The notes: generated from the letters alone by a model not told the origin. Shown: positions 32,443 to 41,540, counted from the stretch's first letter. The stretch: 64,000 nt of DNA from an uncultured Lactobacillus sp. (GCA_937874185.1 CALNAK010000014.1:62001-126000); one strand, 5' to 3'. Translations and numbers: made by a program.

Positions 32443-33183
32443 TTGGATAATAAATTTGAAATTATTTATAAAACTCTAAAAAAAGAAATTATTGATGGTA
32501 TTTATAATGACACTATGAAACTCCCTACCGAGGCTGTTTTGGTAAAACGTTTTGATACTAGTCGTAATACTATTAGAAGATCCATCCAATGTTTGAACGA
32601 AGACGGCTTAGTCTATAGTGTTAAAGGGCGTGGCGTTGTAATTCTTGAAAATACTAGAGTTGATGAAATGTTCTTCAAGATGGGAAACTTCCAAGGCTTA
32701 AAGGCCCTCTCCTCATACGCAAATGTTAAAACCGCCACCAAGATACGTGTTTTTGAAGAATTGACGGTTGATGAAAAGTTATCCAAGCGGATTTCCTTTC
32801 CAATCGGAGAACGAGTATTTCATGCGGATCGAATTCGTTTAATAAACGATCGAGCAACCATGCACGATAATAGTTATTTCAAAAAGAGTATCGTCAAGGG
32901 ACTTAACAAAGATATTGCTAAAGAATCAATTTACAATTACATCAATGAAAATCTGGACTTTAACATTGCTGCATCAAAGACAGTAACCAAAGTTGAGTCT
33001 GCCAACAAAATTGATTCCGAAGTATTAGATTTAGGAAAAAATAATTGCGTTGGTGTTGTCGAGAATGCAGTTTACACAGATATGGGAAAATTATTTGAAC
33101 ATACCACTATCCGATACATTCCAAATGAATACGCAATCGTCTCTTTTAATCAGTCTGACAAAGATCGAGTTGATCACTTGTAG
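32443..33183 (+). CDS. GntR-family regulator with UTRA domain
   Basis: 246 residues with a TTG start behind GGAGG. The winged helix reads IYKTLKKEIIDGIY, LPTEAVLVKRFDTSRNTIRR (27-46) and KGRGVVI. The C-terminal UTRA-type sugar-phosphate sensing domain includes ISFPIGERVFHADRIR and a YNYINENL helix. It is TreR/BglR-like in layout, and probably represses the divergent PTS-esterase operon until the phosphorylated sugar binds. Confidence 0.88.
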   Translation: MDNKFEIIYKTLKKEIIDGIYNDTMKLPTEAVLVKRFDTSRNTIRRSIQCLNEDGLVYSVKGRGVVILENTRVDEMFFKMGNFQGLKALSSYANVKTATKIRVFEELTVDEKLSKRISFPIGERVFHADRIRLINDRATMHDNSYFKKSIVKGLNKDIAKESIYNYINENLDFNIAASKTVTKVESANKIDSEVLDLGKNNCVGVVENAVYTDMGKLFEHTTIRYIPNEYAIVSFNQSDKDRVDHL

Positions 33184-33227
33184 ATATGCCTGTAATCATT
33201 AGAGTGGCGCGGGATTTAACCAAATGA

Positions 33228-33326
33228 TATACTATTTGTATAGAAAAATATAAAATCGGTTGAGCGCAAGCTTCAAGTTAAAACTTCTGAGGGTAAGGAA
33301 GTTTCTTGATGCTTGCGCTCTTTTTT
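33228..33326 (+). ncRNA. P-type ATPase leader with a long terminator-like hairpin
   Basis: An extended -10 (TGATATACT, ending at 33233) starts a leader of roughly 115 nt. It contains a near-perfect stem: GAGCGCAAGC-TTCAAG (33264 on) pairs with CTTGATGCTTGCGCTC (to 33320), one mismatch, with an inner AAACTTC/GAAGTTT step and the loop TGAGGGTAAG. TTTTTT (33321-33326) follows, then the ATPase ribosome site 12 bp on. It may be a constitutive terminator of gntR, but its place between a promoter and the ATPase suggests attenuation. It matches no riboswitch consensus I know. Confidence 0.55.
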
Positions 33327-33353
33327 ACTCTAAAAATGAAAGGGATGAGCACA

Positions 33354-36104
33354 ATGAAAAACTACTATCAAAAATCAATCGACGACGTAACCAAGAATTT
33401 CTCAGTCGATTCAACAAAAGGTTTAAGTTCAAAACAAGTACAGACAAATCGCGAAACTTACGGCCCCAACAAATTATCTGAAAAAAAAGCTGATCCCTAT
33501 TGGAAAGTTTTCCTCAAAAGTTTCAAAGAACCAATTGTTTTAGTTTTATTAGGTGCCGTCATCCTATCCTTTTTAAGTTCCCTCTATGCTTTCAATATTC
33601 AGGGTGATAACAAGCATGGTAAGGAAGCCCTTTACGAAGCAATTGCCATCCTTGTTCTGATCATCATCAACGCCTGTTTAGGATTCTGGCAAGAAATCAA
33701 ATCACGGAAGAGTTTAGATGCTCTAAAAGAAATGAATAATCGTTCCACTCAAGTTCTCCGAAATGGCGAATGGAAAAAAGTTGCTACCGATGAACTAGTA
33801 GTTGGCGACATTATAAAAGTTGCGATGGGTGACTTCGTTGAAGCCGATGTTAGGTGGTTACAATCAGATGAACTTCAAGTAATCGAATCGCATTTGACTG
33901 GCGAACCCGACGCAATTCCTAAGAATACCGATCCTATCGAAGAAACAGTTGAAATCGGTGACCGAACAAATATGGGTTTCTCTGGATCAACCGTTTCTAA
34001 CGGCCAAGGACTAGGAATCGTCGTTGCCACGGGTGAAAACACTGAATTAGGTAACATTGCCCGTTTGATCCAAGCTGTTGAACCAAAGAAATCTCCTCTC
34101 CAAATAACTATCAATAAACTAACTAAGAATCTAATGATCATCTCTGCTGGAATTGTGATTTTTACTTTTATTGTTGGGATTCTGCAAGCTGGCAAATTCA
34201 GTATTGGTTCCATCACTTCAGTTCTTTCAACTTCAATTGCTTTAGCAGTAGCGTCAATTCCTGATGCTTTACCCGCTGTCCTTTCAATTGTGTTGACAAT
34301 TGGGGCTGCTAAAATGGCGAAAAATAAGGGACTGATCAAATCCCTTAATAGTGTTGAAACACTGGGGAGCACATCCTACATTTGTTCCGACAAAACAGGG
34401 ACACTGACGAAAAACGAAATGACCGTGACAAAATACTATGCCGACGGCCACTTCTATGATGTTTCAGGCTTGGGATACAACCCAAATGGAACAATAACTG
34501 GCGACAATTCTCCAAAAACAACGCCAACTTTCCTATCTGGATCAGTCCTCTGTAACGAAGCAACGGTTAAGGAAATTGACGGAAAGTTCCAACCATTCGG
34601 CAATCCAACTGAGGTTGCGTTGAATGTCCTCGGTCAAAAAGCTGGCATCTTCAAAGATGATTTATTGAAAGATAATCAAATTATCCGAACACTGCCTTTT
34701 ACAAGTAGTCGAAAAATGATGAGTGTTATCGTTAAAACACCTTCAAGTTACGTAATTTATACTAAAGGCGCTCCCGACGTGCTGATTGGTAAAAGTAATG
34801 GAATTTTGCTCAACGGAACGATTGATCCTTCGGACAAAGCGAAACAGGATTTCACTGATGTTGTCGAAAGTTTTGCTGATCAAGCCTTACGTACTTTGGC
34901 GGTTGGCTACCGGGAAATAACTCAAGATGAAGCCACTAATGCTAGTGTTTCTGATTTAGAAACTGGCTTAACTATTGCTGGTGTAGCAGGAATTATCGAC
35001 CCTCCTCGTGAAGAAGTTAAAGCCTCTGTTAAGACCTTGAACGACGCCAATATCGAAGTAGTTATGATTACTGGCGATCACGAAAAAACAGCCCGTGCTA
35101 TCTCCTATGACCTAGGTATCGTGAAATCTAAGACAGCTCGGGTTATCAAAGGTATCGAGATTGAGGCCATGACCGACGCTGAACTTTTCAAAGCTGTAGT
35201 TGGCGTGAACGTTTATGCTCGAGTATCACCAGAACACAAACAGCGTATCGTTAAACAATTGCAGAAACATGGTCAAATCGTTGCAATGACAGGTGATGGT
35301 GTTAATGATGCTCCTGCTTTACGTGTTGCCGATATCGGAATTGCGATGGGAATTGCTGGAACAGAAGTTACCAAAGATTCAGCGGATTTAATTTTGTTAG
35401 ATGACAAATTCACGACTATCGAGAAATCAGTAAAAAGTGGTCGGACAATTTATGCCAACATCAAAAATTTCATGCGTCACGAACTGACAACCAATGTTGC
35501 TGAAGTTCTAGCTTTATTATTAGGACTACTATTGTTCAACAGTTCTATCGGTGAAGTTTCTGCAACAACTCCGACTTTGACTGCGCTAATGGTCTTGTGG
35601 GTAAACATGGTCAGTGATGCATTACCGTCATTTTCTCTCGGTTATGACACTGCAGAATCAGACATTATGAAAGAAGACCCAAGAGATCCTCAAGAATCAG
35701 TCCTCGCCAATCACACTTGGTCACGGGTTTTGATTCGGGGATCGATCATGGGATTCATGGTTTATCTAGGATTTCTCTTCGCTGCTAAAGCTGGCATGAC
35801 TAGTAATGAAGCTCAAACAGTTGCCTTTTTGACTCTAGTTTACGGACAATTATGGCACGTCTTTGACGCTAGAAGTTCCTTTACAATCTTCAGAAGAAAT
35901 CCTTTTGGCAATCCAAGATTGATTATGGCTGTACTATTCGCTGGTATCTCTTCATTCTTAGTAACCGTGATTCCATTCTTTAACCTCGTAATGGGAACTG
36001 CACAATTACCGATGAATGTTTATTGGCTAGTTATTATCATCCCTGCTCTACCAACATTCATCCTTTCTGGGCTAAAGGAAATTTTCAAAATCAAAATTTG
36101 GTAA
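33354..36104 (+). CDS. Cation-transporting P-type ATPase (P2, calcium-type)
   Basis: The ATG at 33354 is 9 bp behind AAAGGG; earlier in-frame ATGs overlap that site. The protein has 916 residues. It has an N-terminal cation ATPase domain, the actuator loop LTGEP (181-185), the M4 motif PDALPAV (about 303-309), phosphorylated D346 in CSDKTGTLT, KGAPD in the nucleotide domain, and TGDGVNDAPAL near the hinge. There is no metal-binding CxxC head, so heavy-metal P1B types are excluded. Calcium, manganese or sodium export are possible. The leader hairpin at 33264-33326 may regulate it. The small membrane peptide gene at 36156 follows. Confidence 0.9.
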   Translation: MKNYYQKSIDDVTKNFSVDSTKGLSSKQVQTNRETYGPNKLSEKKADPYWKVFLKSFKEPIVLVLLGAVILSFLSSLYAFNIQGDNKHGKEALYEAIAILVLIIINACLGFWQEIKSRKSLDALKEMNNRSTQVLRNGEWKKVATDELVVGDIIKVAMGDFVEADVRWLQSDELQVIESHLTGEPDAIPKNTDPIEETVEIGDRTNMGFSGSTVSNGQGLGIVVATGENTELGNIARLIQAVEPKKSPLQITINKLTKNLMIISAGIVIFTFIVGILQAGKFSIGSITSVLSTSIALAVASIPDALPAVLSIVLTIGAAKMAKNKGLIKSLNSVETLGSTSYICSDKTGTLTKNEMTVTKYYADGHFYDVSGLGYNPNGTITGDNSPKTTPTFLSGSVLCNEATVKEIDGKFQPFGNPTEVALNVLGQKAGIFKDDLLKDNQIIRTLPFTSSRKMMSVIVKTPSSYVIYTKGAPDVLIGKSNGILLNGTIDPSDKAKQDFTDVVESFADQALRTLAVGYREITQDEATNASVSDLETGLTIAGVAGIIDPPREEVKASVKTLNDANIEVVMITGDHEKTARAISYDLGIVKSKTARVIKGIEIEAMTDAELFKAVVGVNVYARVSPEHKQRIVKQLQKHGQIVAMTGDGVNDAPALRVADIGIAMGIAGTEVTKDSADLILLDDKFTTIEKSVKSGRTIYANIKNFMRHELTTNVAEVLALLLGLLLFNSSIGEVSATTPTLTALMVLWVNMVSDALPSFSLGYDTAESDIMKEDPRDPQESVLANHTWSRVLIRGSIMGFMVYLGFLFAAKAGMTSNEAQTVAFLTLVYGQLWHVFDARSSFTIFRRNPFGNPRLIMAVLFAGISSFLVTVIPFFNLVMGTAQLPMNVYWLVIIIPALPTFILSGLKEIFKIKIW

Positions 36105-36155
36105 ATAAAAACTATATCAGTTATACTATTGGAACAACTAACCGAGGAGAACTGA

Positions 36156-36365
36156 TTGAAAAACAACCGATTCAAACGATTACTTAAACTAAATGCCTTA
36201 CTAACCGCCGCTATTATTGTTAGTGACGTCTTGATTATCCATCCCCATACAACGGATAATCACGAAACCGCTAGACAAGTAGCCGTACCTTTTCAGATGA
36301 GACAGAAATCTTCAACACAATTGAAAAGTATTCAAGCGGATGAGGAACAAGAATTCAGCGATTAA
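36156..36365 (+). CDS. Small single-helix membrane protein, 69 residues
   Basis: A TTG start behind GAGGAG. A basic N terminus (KNNRFKRLLK), one hydrophobic helix (about 11-29) and a polar acidic tail. No recognised family. It lies 51 bp after the P-type ATPase stop and before the shared terminator at 36370-36402, so it is probably on the same transcript. Small membrane peptides can modulate P-type ATPases, but that role here is only a guess. Confidence 0.6.
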   Translation: MKNNRFKRLLKLNALLTAAIIVSDVLIIHPHTTDNHETARQVAVPFQMRQKSSTQLKSIQADEEQEFSD

Positions 36366-36369
36366 TAGC

Positions 36370-36404
36370 AAAAAAATACAGCCAATAAGGCTGTATTTTT
36401 TTAT
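36370..36404. terminator. Bidirectional terminator
   Basis: AAAAAATACAGCC pairs with GGCTGTATTTTTT around a 5-nt loop. The right arm overlaps the end of the convergent Gfo/Idh gene. Confidence 0.88.
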
Positions 36405-37378
36405 CCTAATTTAATTCCGGCATCAGTTAAAGCTGAATCTACAATATGCATAACCGTCAAACTGTGTTCCATGTGTTTTTCAGCAGCTGCCATATCATGA
36501 TTATCAATCATTTTACGGAAAGCTTGGAATTCTTCAAACATACGGTGAGTGTGAACTTTGTTATCGACATGTTCACTATCTTGGTCATTGAGCTGTTCAT
36601 CATAATCTGACAAAACATTCGTAGGGCCATTAACCACGATTGATCCTTTATTTCCTTGAACTGTTGATCTTACACTGGCCGAACAATCCTTAGCTGCAAT
36701 ACAGATAACCTTAGTTTCAGGATATTCCAATACCAAGACACCTGAAGTATCGACTCCACGTTGAACATTGGCGTAATAATGAACTGCTTTAGGCGCACCC
36801 ATCAAACCTACAACAAAGTGAATGTTATAAATATTCAAATCCATCAAAGCGCCACCACCCTTTTTAGGATCGAAGACGGGTAAAATTTTACCAGCCAAGA
36901 AGGCATCATAACGATGTGAATATTGTGAGTAGTTACATTCGATAACTTTCAAATCACCAAGCTTTGGCAAATCAGCTTTCAAATCTTGATAGTTAGTTAA
37001 ATATTGGTTTGTGATAGCTTCAACTAAAATCAAATCCTTATCCTTAGCAATTTTCGATAATTCTTCGAGTTGGTCCGCATGCAAAGTAAATGGTTTCTCA
37101 CAAATGACATTCTTACCTGCCTCAAGCGCCATTTTAGCAAACTTATAATGTAGAAAATTTGGTAAAGCTACATAAACAGTGTCAATTGAGGGGTCCGTTA
37201 AACACTCGGTTGCATCTGTATAAATTTTCTCAATCTTGTGGTCTGCTTGTAATTGTTTCATAGTTTCTAAATCGTTTGGCATTCCCATAATAGCAGCCAA
37301 TTCGATTTCAGGAATATCATCAATCATTGTAAAAAAGTCCTTCACAATCATCCCGGCTCCAAAAATTGCTAATCTCAT
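36401..37378 (-). CDS. Gfo/Idh/MocA-family oxidoreductase 1
   Basis: 325 residues. The N-terminal nucleotide-binding fold starts IFGAGMIVKDF. YVALPNFLHYKFA and NVICEKPFT give the family EKP motif near residues 95-97. The C-terminal sheet domain has KKGGGALMDLNIYNIH. Members oxidise or reduce sugars and inositols with NAD(P). It is the last gene of a four-gene operon (39177, 37840, 37403, 36401) around a PTS IIC. Confidence 0.88.
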   Translation of the reverse strand: MRLAIFGAGMIVKDFFTMIDDIPEIELAAIMGMPNDLETMKQLQADHKIEKIYTDATECLTDPSIDTVYVALPNFLHYKFAKMALEAGKNVICEKPFTLHADQLEELSKIAKDKDLILVEAITNQYLTNYQDLKADLPKLGDLKVIECNYSQYSHRYDAFLAGKILPVFDPKKGGGALMDLNIYNIHFVVGLMGAPKAVHYYANVQRGVDTSGVLVLEYPETKVICIAAKDCSASVRSTVQGNKGSIVVNGPTNVLSDYDEQLNDQDSEHVDNKVHTHRMFEEFQAFRKMIDNHDMAAAEKHMEHSLTVMHIVDSALTDAGIKLG

Positions 37379-37402
37379 AAATAAATCCTTCTCTCTGTAT
37401 AA

Positions 37403-37837
37403 TTAAGCTAATACTTCTTTCAATGCTGTCGTCAAAACTCGGTGATCATCTTCATGGTTCAAACCAGAAACAGCCAAGACACCGCGTAATTCATTATTGA
37501 TATAGAGTGGAAAACCACCCCCGCAAACAGCATAAGTTTCATCATTTTGCCATTGCTTATATGGTTCTTGTTCTCTATTTAAGAAAACATACATGGAACT
37601 ATGTTGAGCTGCCAAAACTGTTTTGACCTTACGATCTAACCAACCACTACCGTTACGTCCAGTAGTTCGATAATCCAAAATTGTTTGGCCATCCAATGTC
37701 ACTCGAACTGCCACTGGTCTATCTGGATCACTCGTAACAATATCCTCAACCCTTTTAGCAAACTCTAACGCTTGTATGTTTGAAAAATTTTTGAATCTCA
37801 ACGTTTTTTCTTGATTTAATAATTCGTATAATTTCAT
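37403..37837 (-). CDS. HbpS/GlcG-like (UPF0303 type) protein
   Basis: 144 residues. RPVAVRVTLDGQTILDYRTTG and the glycine-rich CGGGFPLYINNELRGVLAVSGL block are typical of the HbpS/GlcG fold and match the UPF0303 subgroup. Members are linked to heme or cofactor binding or to glycolate/sugar catabolism, with no firm activity. It lies 3 bp from the PTS IIC gene, so it is co-translated. Confidence 0.78.
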   Translation of the reverse strand: MKLYELLNQEKTLRFKNFSNIQALEFAKRVEDIVTSDPDRPVAVRVTLDGQTILDYRTTGRNGSGWLDRKVKTVLAAQHSSMYVFLNREQEPYKQWQNDETYAVCGGGFPLYINNELRGVLAVSGLNHEDDHRVLTTALKEVLA

Positions 37838-37839
37838 GA

Positions 37840-39168
37840 TTAATCTGCTACAGTCGCAGTTGCTTCCTTTGCTTCAAGTTCTTCATTCTCCTTCTCTTTC
37901 TTCAAAGCCAAATTGTCAGCTGTCCGGAAAAATGGGAAATAAATTAAGCCTGATAAAATAATTTGGAACACATTCAACACTGCACCTCTCCAACCACTAA
38001 CTATGAATCCCGCAATAATTGGTGGGGTTGTCCAAGGTATATTGACACCATTAGTTCTTGGAACTATTCCCCAAGCCATGGCACCGTACGCGATTACTGC
38101 CATTAATAGCGGAGTAATTATAAACGGAACTAACATAACCGGATTTAAAACAATTGGCATTCCAAACATAATTGGTTCATTAATAGTAAATATTTCTGGC
38201 ATAATAGCCAATTTACCAATTGCCTTCATTTGTTTAGACTTTGCGGCAAATACCAGTAATAATGCTAGCCCCATTGTGGTACCTGAACCTCCAACTTTTA
38301 CAAAACTACTATAAAATTGATAATTCACAATATTAGGAATTGCGGCACCTTTAACATATGCGGCTGCATTTTGAGCCGTTAATGACAACCAAATTGGAGT
38401 CATTACACTACCTACAATATTAGCTCCTTGAATACCGAACGACCAAAGTAATCCCTCTAGTAAAAGAACCAATAATGTAGCCGGTAATGAAGCACCAATT
38501 GATGTTAATGGTGTTTGTAAATATGTAAAAATAAAGTTCTGCATACTACCGAAACTTGTTGCTGAAAAAACCATTCTTACAAAATTAAATATAACAATAA
38601 TAATTGCAATTGGAATCAAAGTTGAAAACGAACGAGATACATTTTCTGGAACGGAATCGGGCATTTTGATTGTCCAACCCCATTTATTGACCAATCTTAA
38701 TATCTCTAATACTAAAATTGATACGATAATTCCGACAAACAATCCTGAAGCACCTAAATTATTCAAAGGTATACCAGTTCCATTAACAGCGTTTTTAAAA
38801 TTAAACATTGGAGTAATAATAAAGAATGCTGCTAGGGCACCAAAAATTGCTCCCATTTTATCTAATTTATAACTGCGCGCTAATTCACTGGAAATTCCGA
38901 TAACCACATAGATAGTCATCATATTCATCGAAATATCATTTGGAACATTAAAGAAATCTTGCCACGATTTCCCAAATAGATTACTCATAAAATTTGCATA
39001 TCCAGGAATGGGCAAATTAGCAAATAAGGTGAAAAATGAACCGATAATTAGAATTGGCATAGCTGCCATGAACGCATTCTTTACAGCTGATAGGTACCTG
39101 TTATTATCGAGTTTAACTGAAATCGGTGTTAACACAGACTCTAATTTTGACATCATCTTATCCATCAT
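37840..39168 (-). CDS. PTS EIIC, lactose/cellobiose family
   Basis: 442 residues with about ten hydrophobic segments. NRYLSAVKNAFMAAMPILIIGS at the start and the core ITPLLMAV, TNGVNIPWTTPPIIAGF and NEPIMFGMPIVLNP match CelB-type permeases. EIIA and EIIB genes are not adjacent, so those subunits must come from elsewhere. Several ATGs (39168, 39165, 39153) are possible; GGGG precedes the first. It is in an operon with two Gfo/Idh enzymes and divergent from an RpiR regulator. Confidence 0.87.
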   Translation of the reverse strand: MMDKMMSKLESVLTPISVKLDNNRYLSAVKNAFMAAMPILIIGSFFTLFANLPIPGYANFMSNLFGKSWQDFFNVPNDISMNMMTIYVVIGISSELARSYKLDKMGAIFGALAAFFIITPMFNFKNAVNGTGIPLNNLGASGLFVGIIVSILVLEILRLVNKWGWTIKMPDSVPENVSRSFSTLIPIAIIIVIFNFVRMVFSATSFGSMQNFIFTYLQTPLTSIGASLPATLLVLLLEGLLWSFGIQGANIVGSVMTPIWLSLTAQNAAAYVKGAAIPNIVNYQFYSSFVKVGGSGTTMGLALLLVFAAKSKQMKAIGKLAIMPEIFTINEPIMFGMPIVLNPVMLVPFIITPLLMAVIAYGAMAWGIVPRTNGVNIPWTTPPIIAGFIVSGWRGAVLNVFQIILSGLIYFPFFRTADNLALKKEKENEELEAKEATATVAD

Positions 39169-39176
39169 GCTGCCCC

Positions 39177-40208
39177 CTACTTAGCTTCGGTAATTTCTTT
39201 AATACCCGTTTCCAACATGTGTATCTGATAAATTGTTTCTTCATCTTTAACAGTCTTTGGTTTGCCGTTAATAATAGCGTCATACAAACCGGCATAAACT
39301 CTGCTATAATCACCGACTTCAGAAATAACCTTTTCCTGATGATACTTTCCATCGTCATCAATATAAGTTAGGGTCCCATAATCTTCGGGACGGTCAATTC
39401 CGAAATCATCGTGATTAGGCATATAGAAATGCTTCAAATCAACTTCTTGACGATCCATTGCTTGTTTTACGAAGACACCTTTTTTACCATAAACTGTAAA
39501 ACTAGGACGTGGAACTAAACGGAAGTAACTCGATTTCACAGAAACTTTCATAAGTCCGTAATACATATCAATATCGAAATAATCATTCATTCTGTCTTTG
39601 CCAAGTAATTGACGGACGTCGTAATGAACGCTGTCAGCTTTGCCAAAGTAAGAAATAATCTGATCTAAAGTGTGGCAAGCGTGACCATACAAACAACTGT
39701 GACCAATACTAAAGTGTTTTTCACCTTCTGGAATTTGGGGACGGAAATAATCGTAAGTTGATTCAAGTTCCAAAACATCGCCCAATTTTCCGCTTTCGAT
39801 AACTTTTTGAACTGTTAGAAAGTCGGAATCATATCGACGATTTTGATAACATTGAATTAACAATCCCTTTTCCTTAGCTAGTGCAAATAACTCTTTGGCC
39901 TCAGCCTCGGTTGTAGTAAAAGGCTTCTCAAGTAATACATTCTTACCATGATTGAGGACTTCTTTTGCCATCTCATAATGAACATTTGCTGGAATTGATA
40001 ATACGACTAATTGGATTTCTGGATCATCATAAATATCATTAATATCAGTTGTATAGTTGATACCATCAATCCGTTTCCAAGCATGCGAATCGTTTGGTGC
40101 ATAAATTGTCTTAACCCGAATCTTATCCTTCAACTTCAATGAAAATGGTAAATGATAACGATTGGCACTCTTACCATTACCGATATATGCGATTGTTAAC
40201 TTAGTCAT
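39177..40208 (-). CDS. Gfo/Idh/MocA-family oxidoreductase 2
   Basis: 343 residues. AYIGNGKSANRYHLPF at the nucleotide fold, VVLSIPANVHYEMA and NVLLEKPFT with the EKP motif, then the substrate-domain block SIGHSCLYGHACHTLDQII. It is related to YvaA/YdgJ-type scyllo-inositol or sugar dehydrogenases. It is the first gene of the operon with PTS IIC. The second enzyme of this family in the same operon (36401) suggests oxidation and re-reduction steps on one sugar. Confidence 0.88.
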   Translation of the reverse strand: MTKLTIAYIGNGKSANRYHLPFSLKLKDKIRVKTIYAPNDSHAWKRIDGINYTTDINDIYDDPEIQLVVLSIPANVHYEMAKEVLNHGKNVLLEKPFTTTEAEAKELFALAKEKGLLIQCYQNRRYDSDFLTVQKVIESGKLGDVLELESTYDYFRPQIPEGEKHFSIGHSCLYGHACHTLDQIISYFGKADSVHYDVRQLLGKDRMNDYFDIDMYYGLMKVSVKSSYFRLVPRPSFTVYGKKGVFVKQAMDRQEVDLKHFYMPNHDDFGIDRPEDYGTLTYIDDDGKYHQEKVISEVGDYSRVYAGLYDAIINGKPKTVKDEETIYQIHMLETGIKEITEAK

Positions 40209-40264
40209 TTTAGAACCTCCCTCATTTCTATACTTCCACCTTAACCACTAGAACCCCATACGTA

Positions 40265-40364
40265 TAGACGTTGAGGCCATTCTGGTCGTAAATATCAGAG
40301 ATAGTACGTCTAGTAATAATTCCATTAAACATTTTGTTCAGAAAAATTAATTATTAGGTATAAT
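40265..40364 (+). promoter_or_regulatory. Divergent promoter region of the IIC operon and rpiR
   Basis: The -10 of the regulator is TATAAT (40359-40364); its -35 is weak. An inverted pair TAGACGT (40265-40271) and ACGTCTA (40306-40312) lies nearer the oxidoreductase start and may be the RpiR site. Confidence 0.5.
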
Positions 40365-40384
40365 CAGATTTGGAGGTCACGCAT

Positions 40385-41263
40385 ATGTTATTCACTGATA
40401 AACTTAAATACGCTAAAAATCTCACCAATAATGAACAACGAATTTCCGAATATATTCAGGCTAATTTGTCTCCCGTGTCAGAAATGTCTATCCAAAAATT
40501 AGCCGCAGAAACTTACACTTCACATTCAGCTATCGTTCGTTTTGCCAAAAAATTAGACTATGAGGGTTATCGTCCAATGCGACATGCGATTACCGAAGCT
40601 GCTCAGCAACAAATTTCTCAATTGAACGACGTTGATGCTAATTTTCCATTTAAACCAAATGACTCAGCCATTGACATTGCCAAAAATTTGTCCGATTTAA
40701 CTATCAATGCCGTTACCAGAACCTTGACCCAATTAGACGATGAATCCTTATCCCAAGCAGCCACACGTATCATCAAAGCAAAGCGGCTCTTTCTCTTTGC
40801 GATTGGTGATTCCCAAATCAGAGCCAGAAGTTTGCAAAGTAAGTTGGTCAAACTCAACAAATTTGCGATCATAGCTGACGAATATTCTGATGAAATATGG
40901 ACAGCAGCTAACTTAAATGAAGATGACCTAGCAATTTTTCTTTCATACACAGGAGATGGAACTTCACGTCTAAAAGTAGTTAAATTTCTCAAGAAAAATC
41001 ATGTCCCCACACTTCTACTGACTGGAAATCCCGAAAGCAAATTAGTCACATACGCCACGCAGACAATTGCCATTACTCAGGACGAATACAACGTAATGAA
41101 AGTTAGTACGTTTGCTTCCCAAATAGCTTTCGAATATTTACTAGATACCATATTTGCGATTGTTTATTCCCGTTCTTATCAACAAAATCTCATTTCAATG
41201 AAAAACAATTATGATCAAATCACGAGGAACCACATTTTAGACAAAGCTCATAATCATGATTAG
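40385..41263 (+). CDS. MurR/RpiR-family regulator with SIS domain
   Basis: The ATG at 40385 is 8 bp behind GGAGG; the in-frame TTG at 40370 overlaps that site. The protein has 292 residues. The N-terminal RpiR helix-turn-helix reads LTNNEQRISEYI, then SIQKLAAETYTSHSAIVRFA. The SIS sugar-phosphate domain has FLFAIGDSQIRA and FLSYTGDGTSRL. It probably senses the phosphosugar made by the divergent PTS operon. Confidence 0.9.
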   Translation: MLFTDKLKYAKNLTNNEQRISEYIQANLSPVSEMSIQKLAAETYTSHSAIVRFAKKLDYEGYRPMRHAITEAAQQQISQLNDVDANFPFKPNDSAIDIAKNLSDLTINAVTRTLTQLDDESLSQAATRIIKAKRLFLFAIGDSQIRARSLQSKLVKLNKFAIIADEYSDEIWTAANLNEDDLAIFLSYTGDGTSRLKVVKFLKKNHVPTLLLTGNPESKLVTYATQTIAITQDEYNVMKVSTFASQIAFEYLLDTIFAIVYSRSYQQNLISMKNNYDQITRNHILDKAHNHD

Positions 41264-41267
41264 ACTC

Positions 41268-41331
41268 AAAAAAGACTAATTTTGTTATCTTCCCCAATCA
41301 ATTTGGAGAATAACCAAAATTAGTCTTTTTC
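41268..41331 (+). terminator. Intrinsic terminator of rpiR
   Basis: AAAAAAGACTAATTTTG (41268-41284) pairs with CAAAATTAGTCTTTTT (41315-41330), with a further small stem in the loop. Confidence 0.82.
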
Positions 41332-41358
41332 ATTCAACCTCATCAAAACGAACAAACT

Positions 41359-41526
41359 AGCTCGGAACAAGGAAGAAAAATGGCTCAATAGCGATATTTT
41401 ACTTATTCGACCGTTCCTGTCGGATTAGTAAAAGACCAAGTTTGGAAATGATTCCGAGCTTTGGAATTAGTTTCGAGTTGTGCCCGCTATGTTCCAGCCG
41501 TTTTTTCTTCCTTGTGGAGAGCGGAA
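41359..41526. repeat. Long structured intergenic element
   Basis: ACAAGGAAGAAAAATGGCT (41367-41385) pairs with AGCCGTTTTTTCTTCCTTGT (41496-41515), one bulge and one mismatch. ATAGCG (41388-41393) pairs with CGCTAT (41485-41490). Inside, TTTTACT and TTCGAC pair with GTCGGA and AGTAAAA, and a second arm holds CCAAGTTTGG and GGAAATGATTCC. The flanks carry AGCTCGG and GAGAGCGGA, words also seen at the ends of the element at 25575-25757. No reading frame. It may be a repeat element or a structured RNA. Confidence 0.6.
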
Positions 41527-41540
41527 ACATCATTAGACGC

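Noticed and set aside
33228..33326. A yybP-ykoY manganese riboswitch before the ATPase
   Set aside because: The leader lacks the conserved paired loops of that class as I know them and consists of one simple long stem.
33260..33481. A 73-codon plus-strand open frame covering the leader hairpin
   Set aside because: It overlaps the ATPase start in another frame, lacks a ribosome site, and the stem is better read as RNA structure.
33875..34372. A 165-codon minus-strand open frame
   Set aside because: It is the antisense of the conserved P-type ATPase core, including its phosphorylation-side helices, and has no independent signals.
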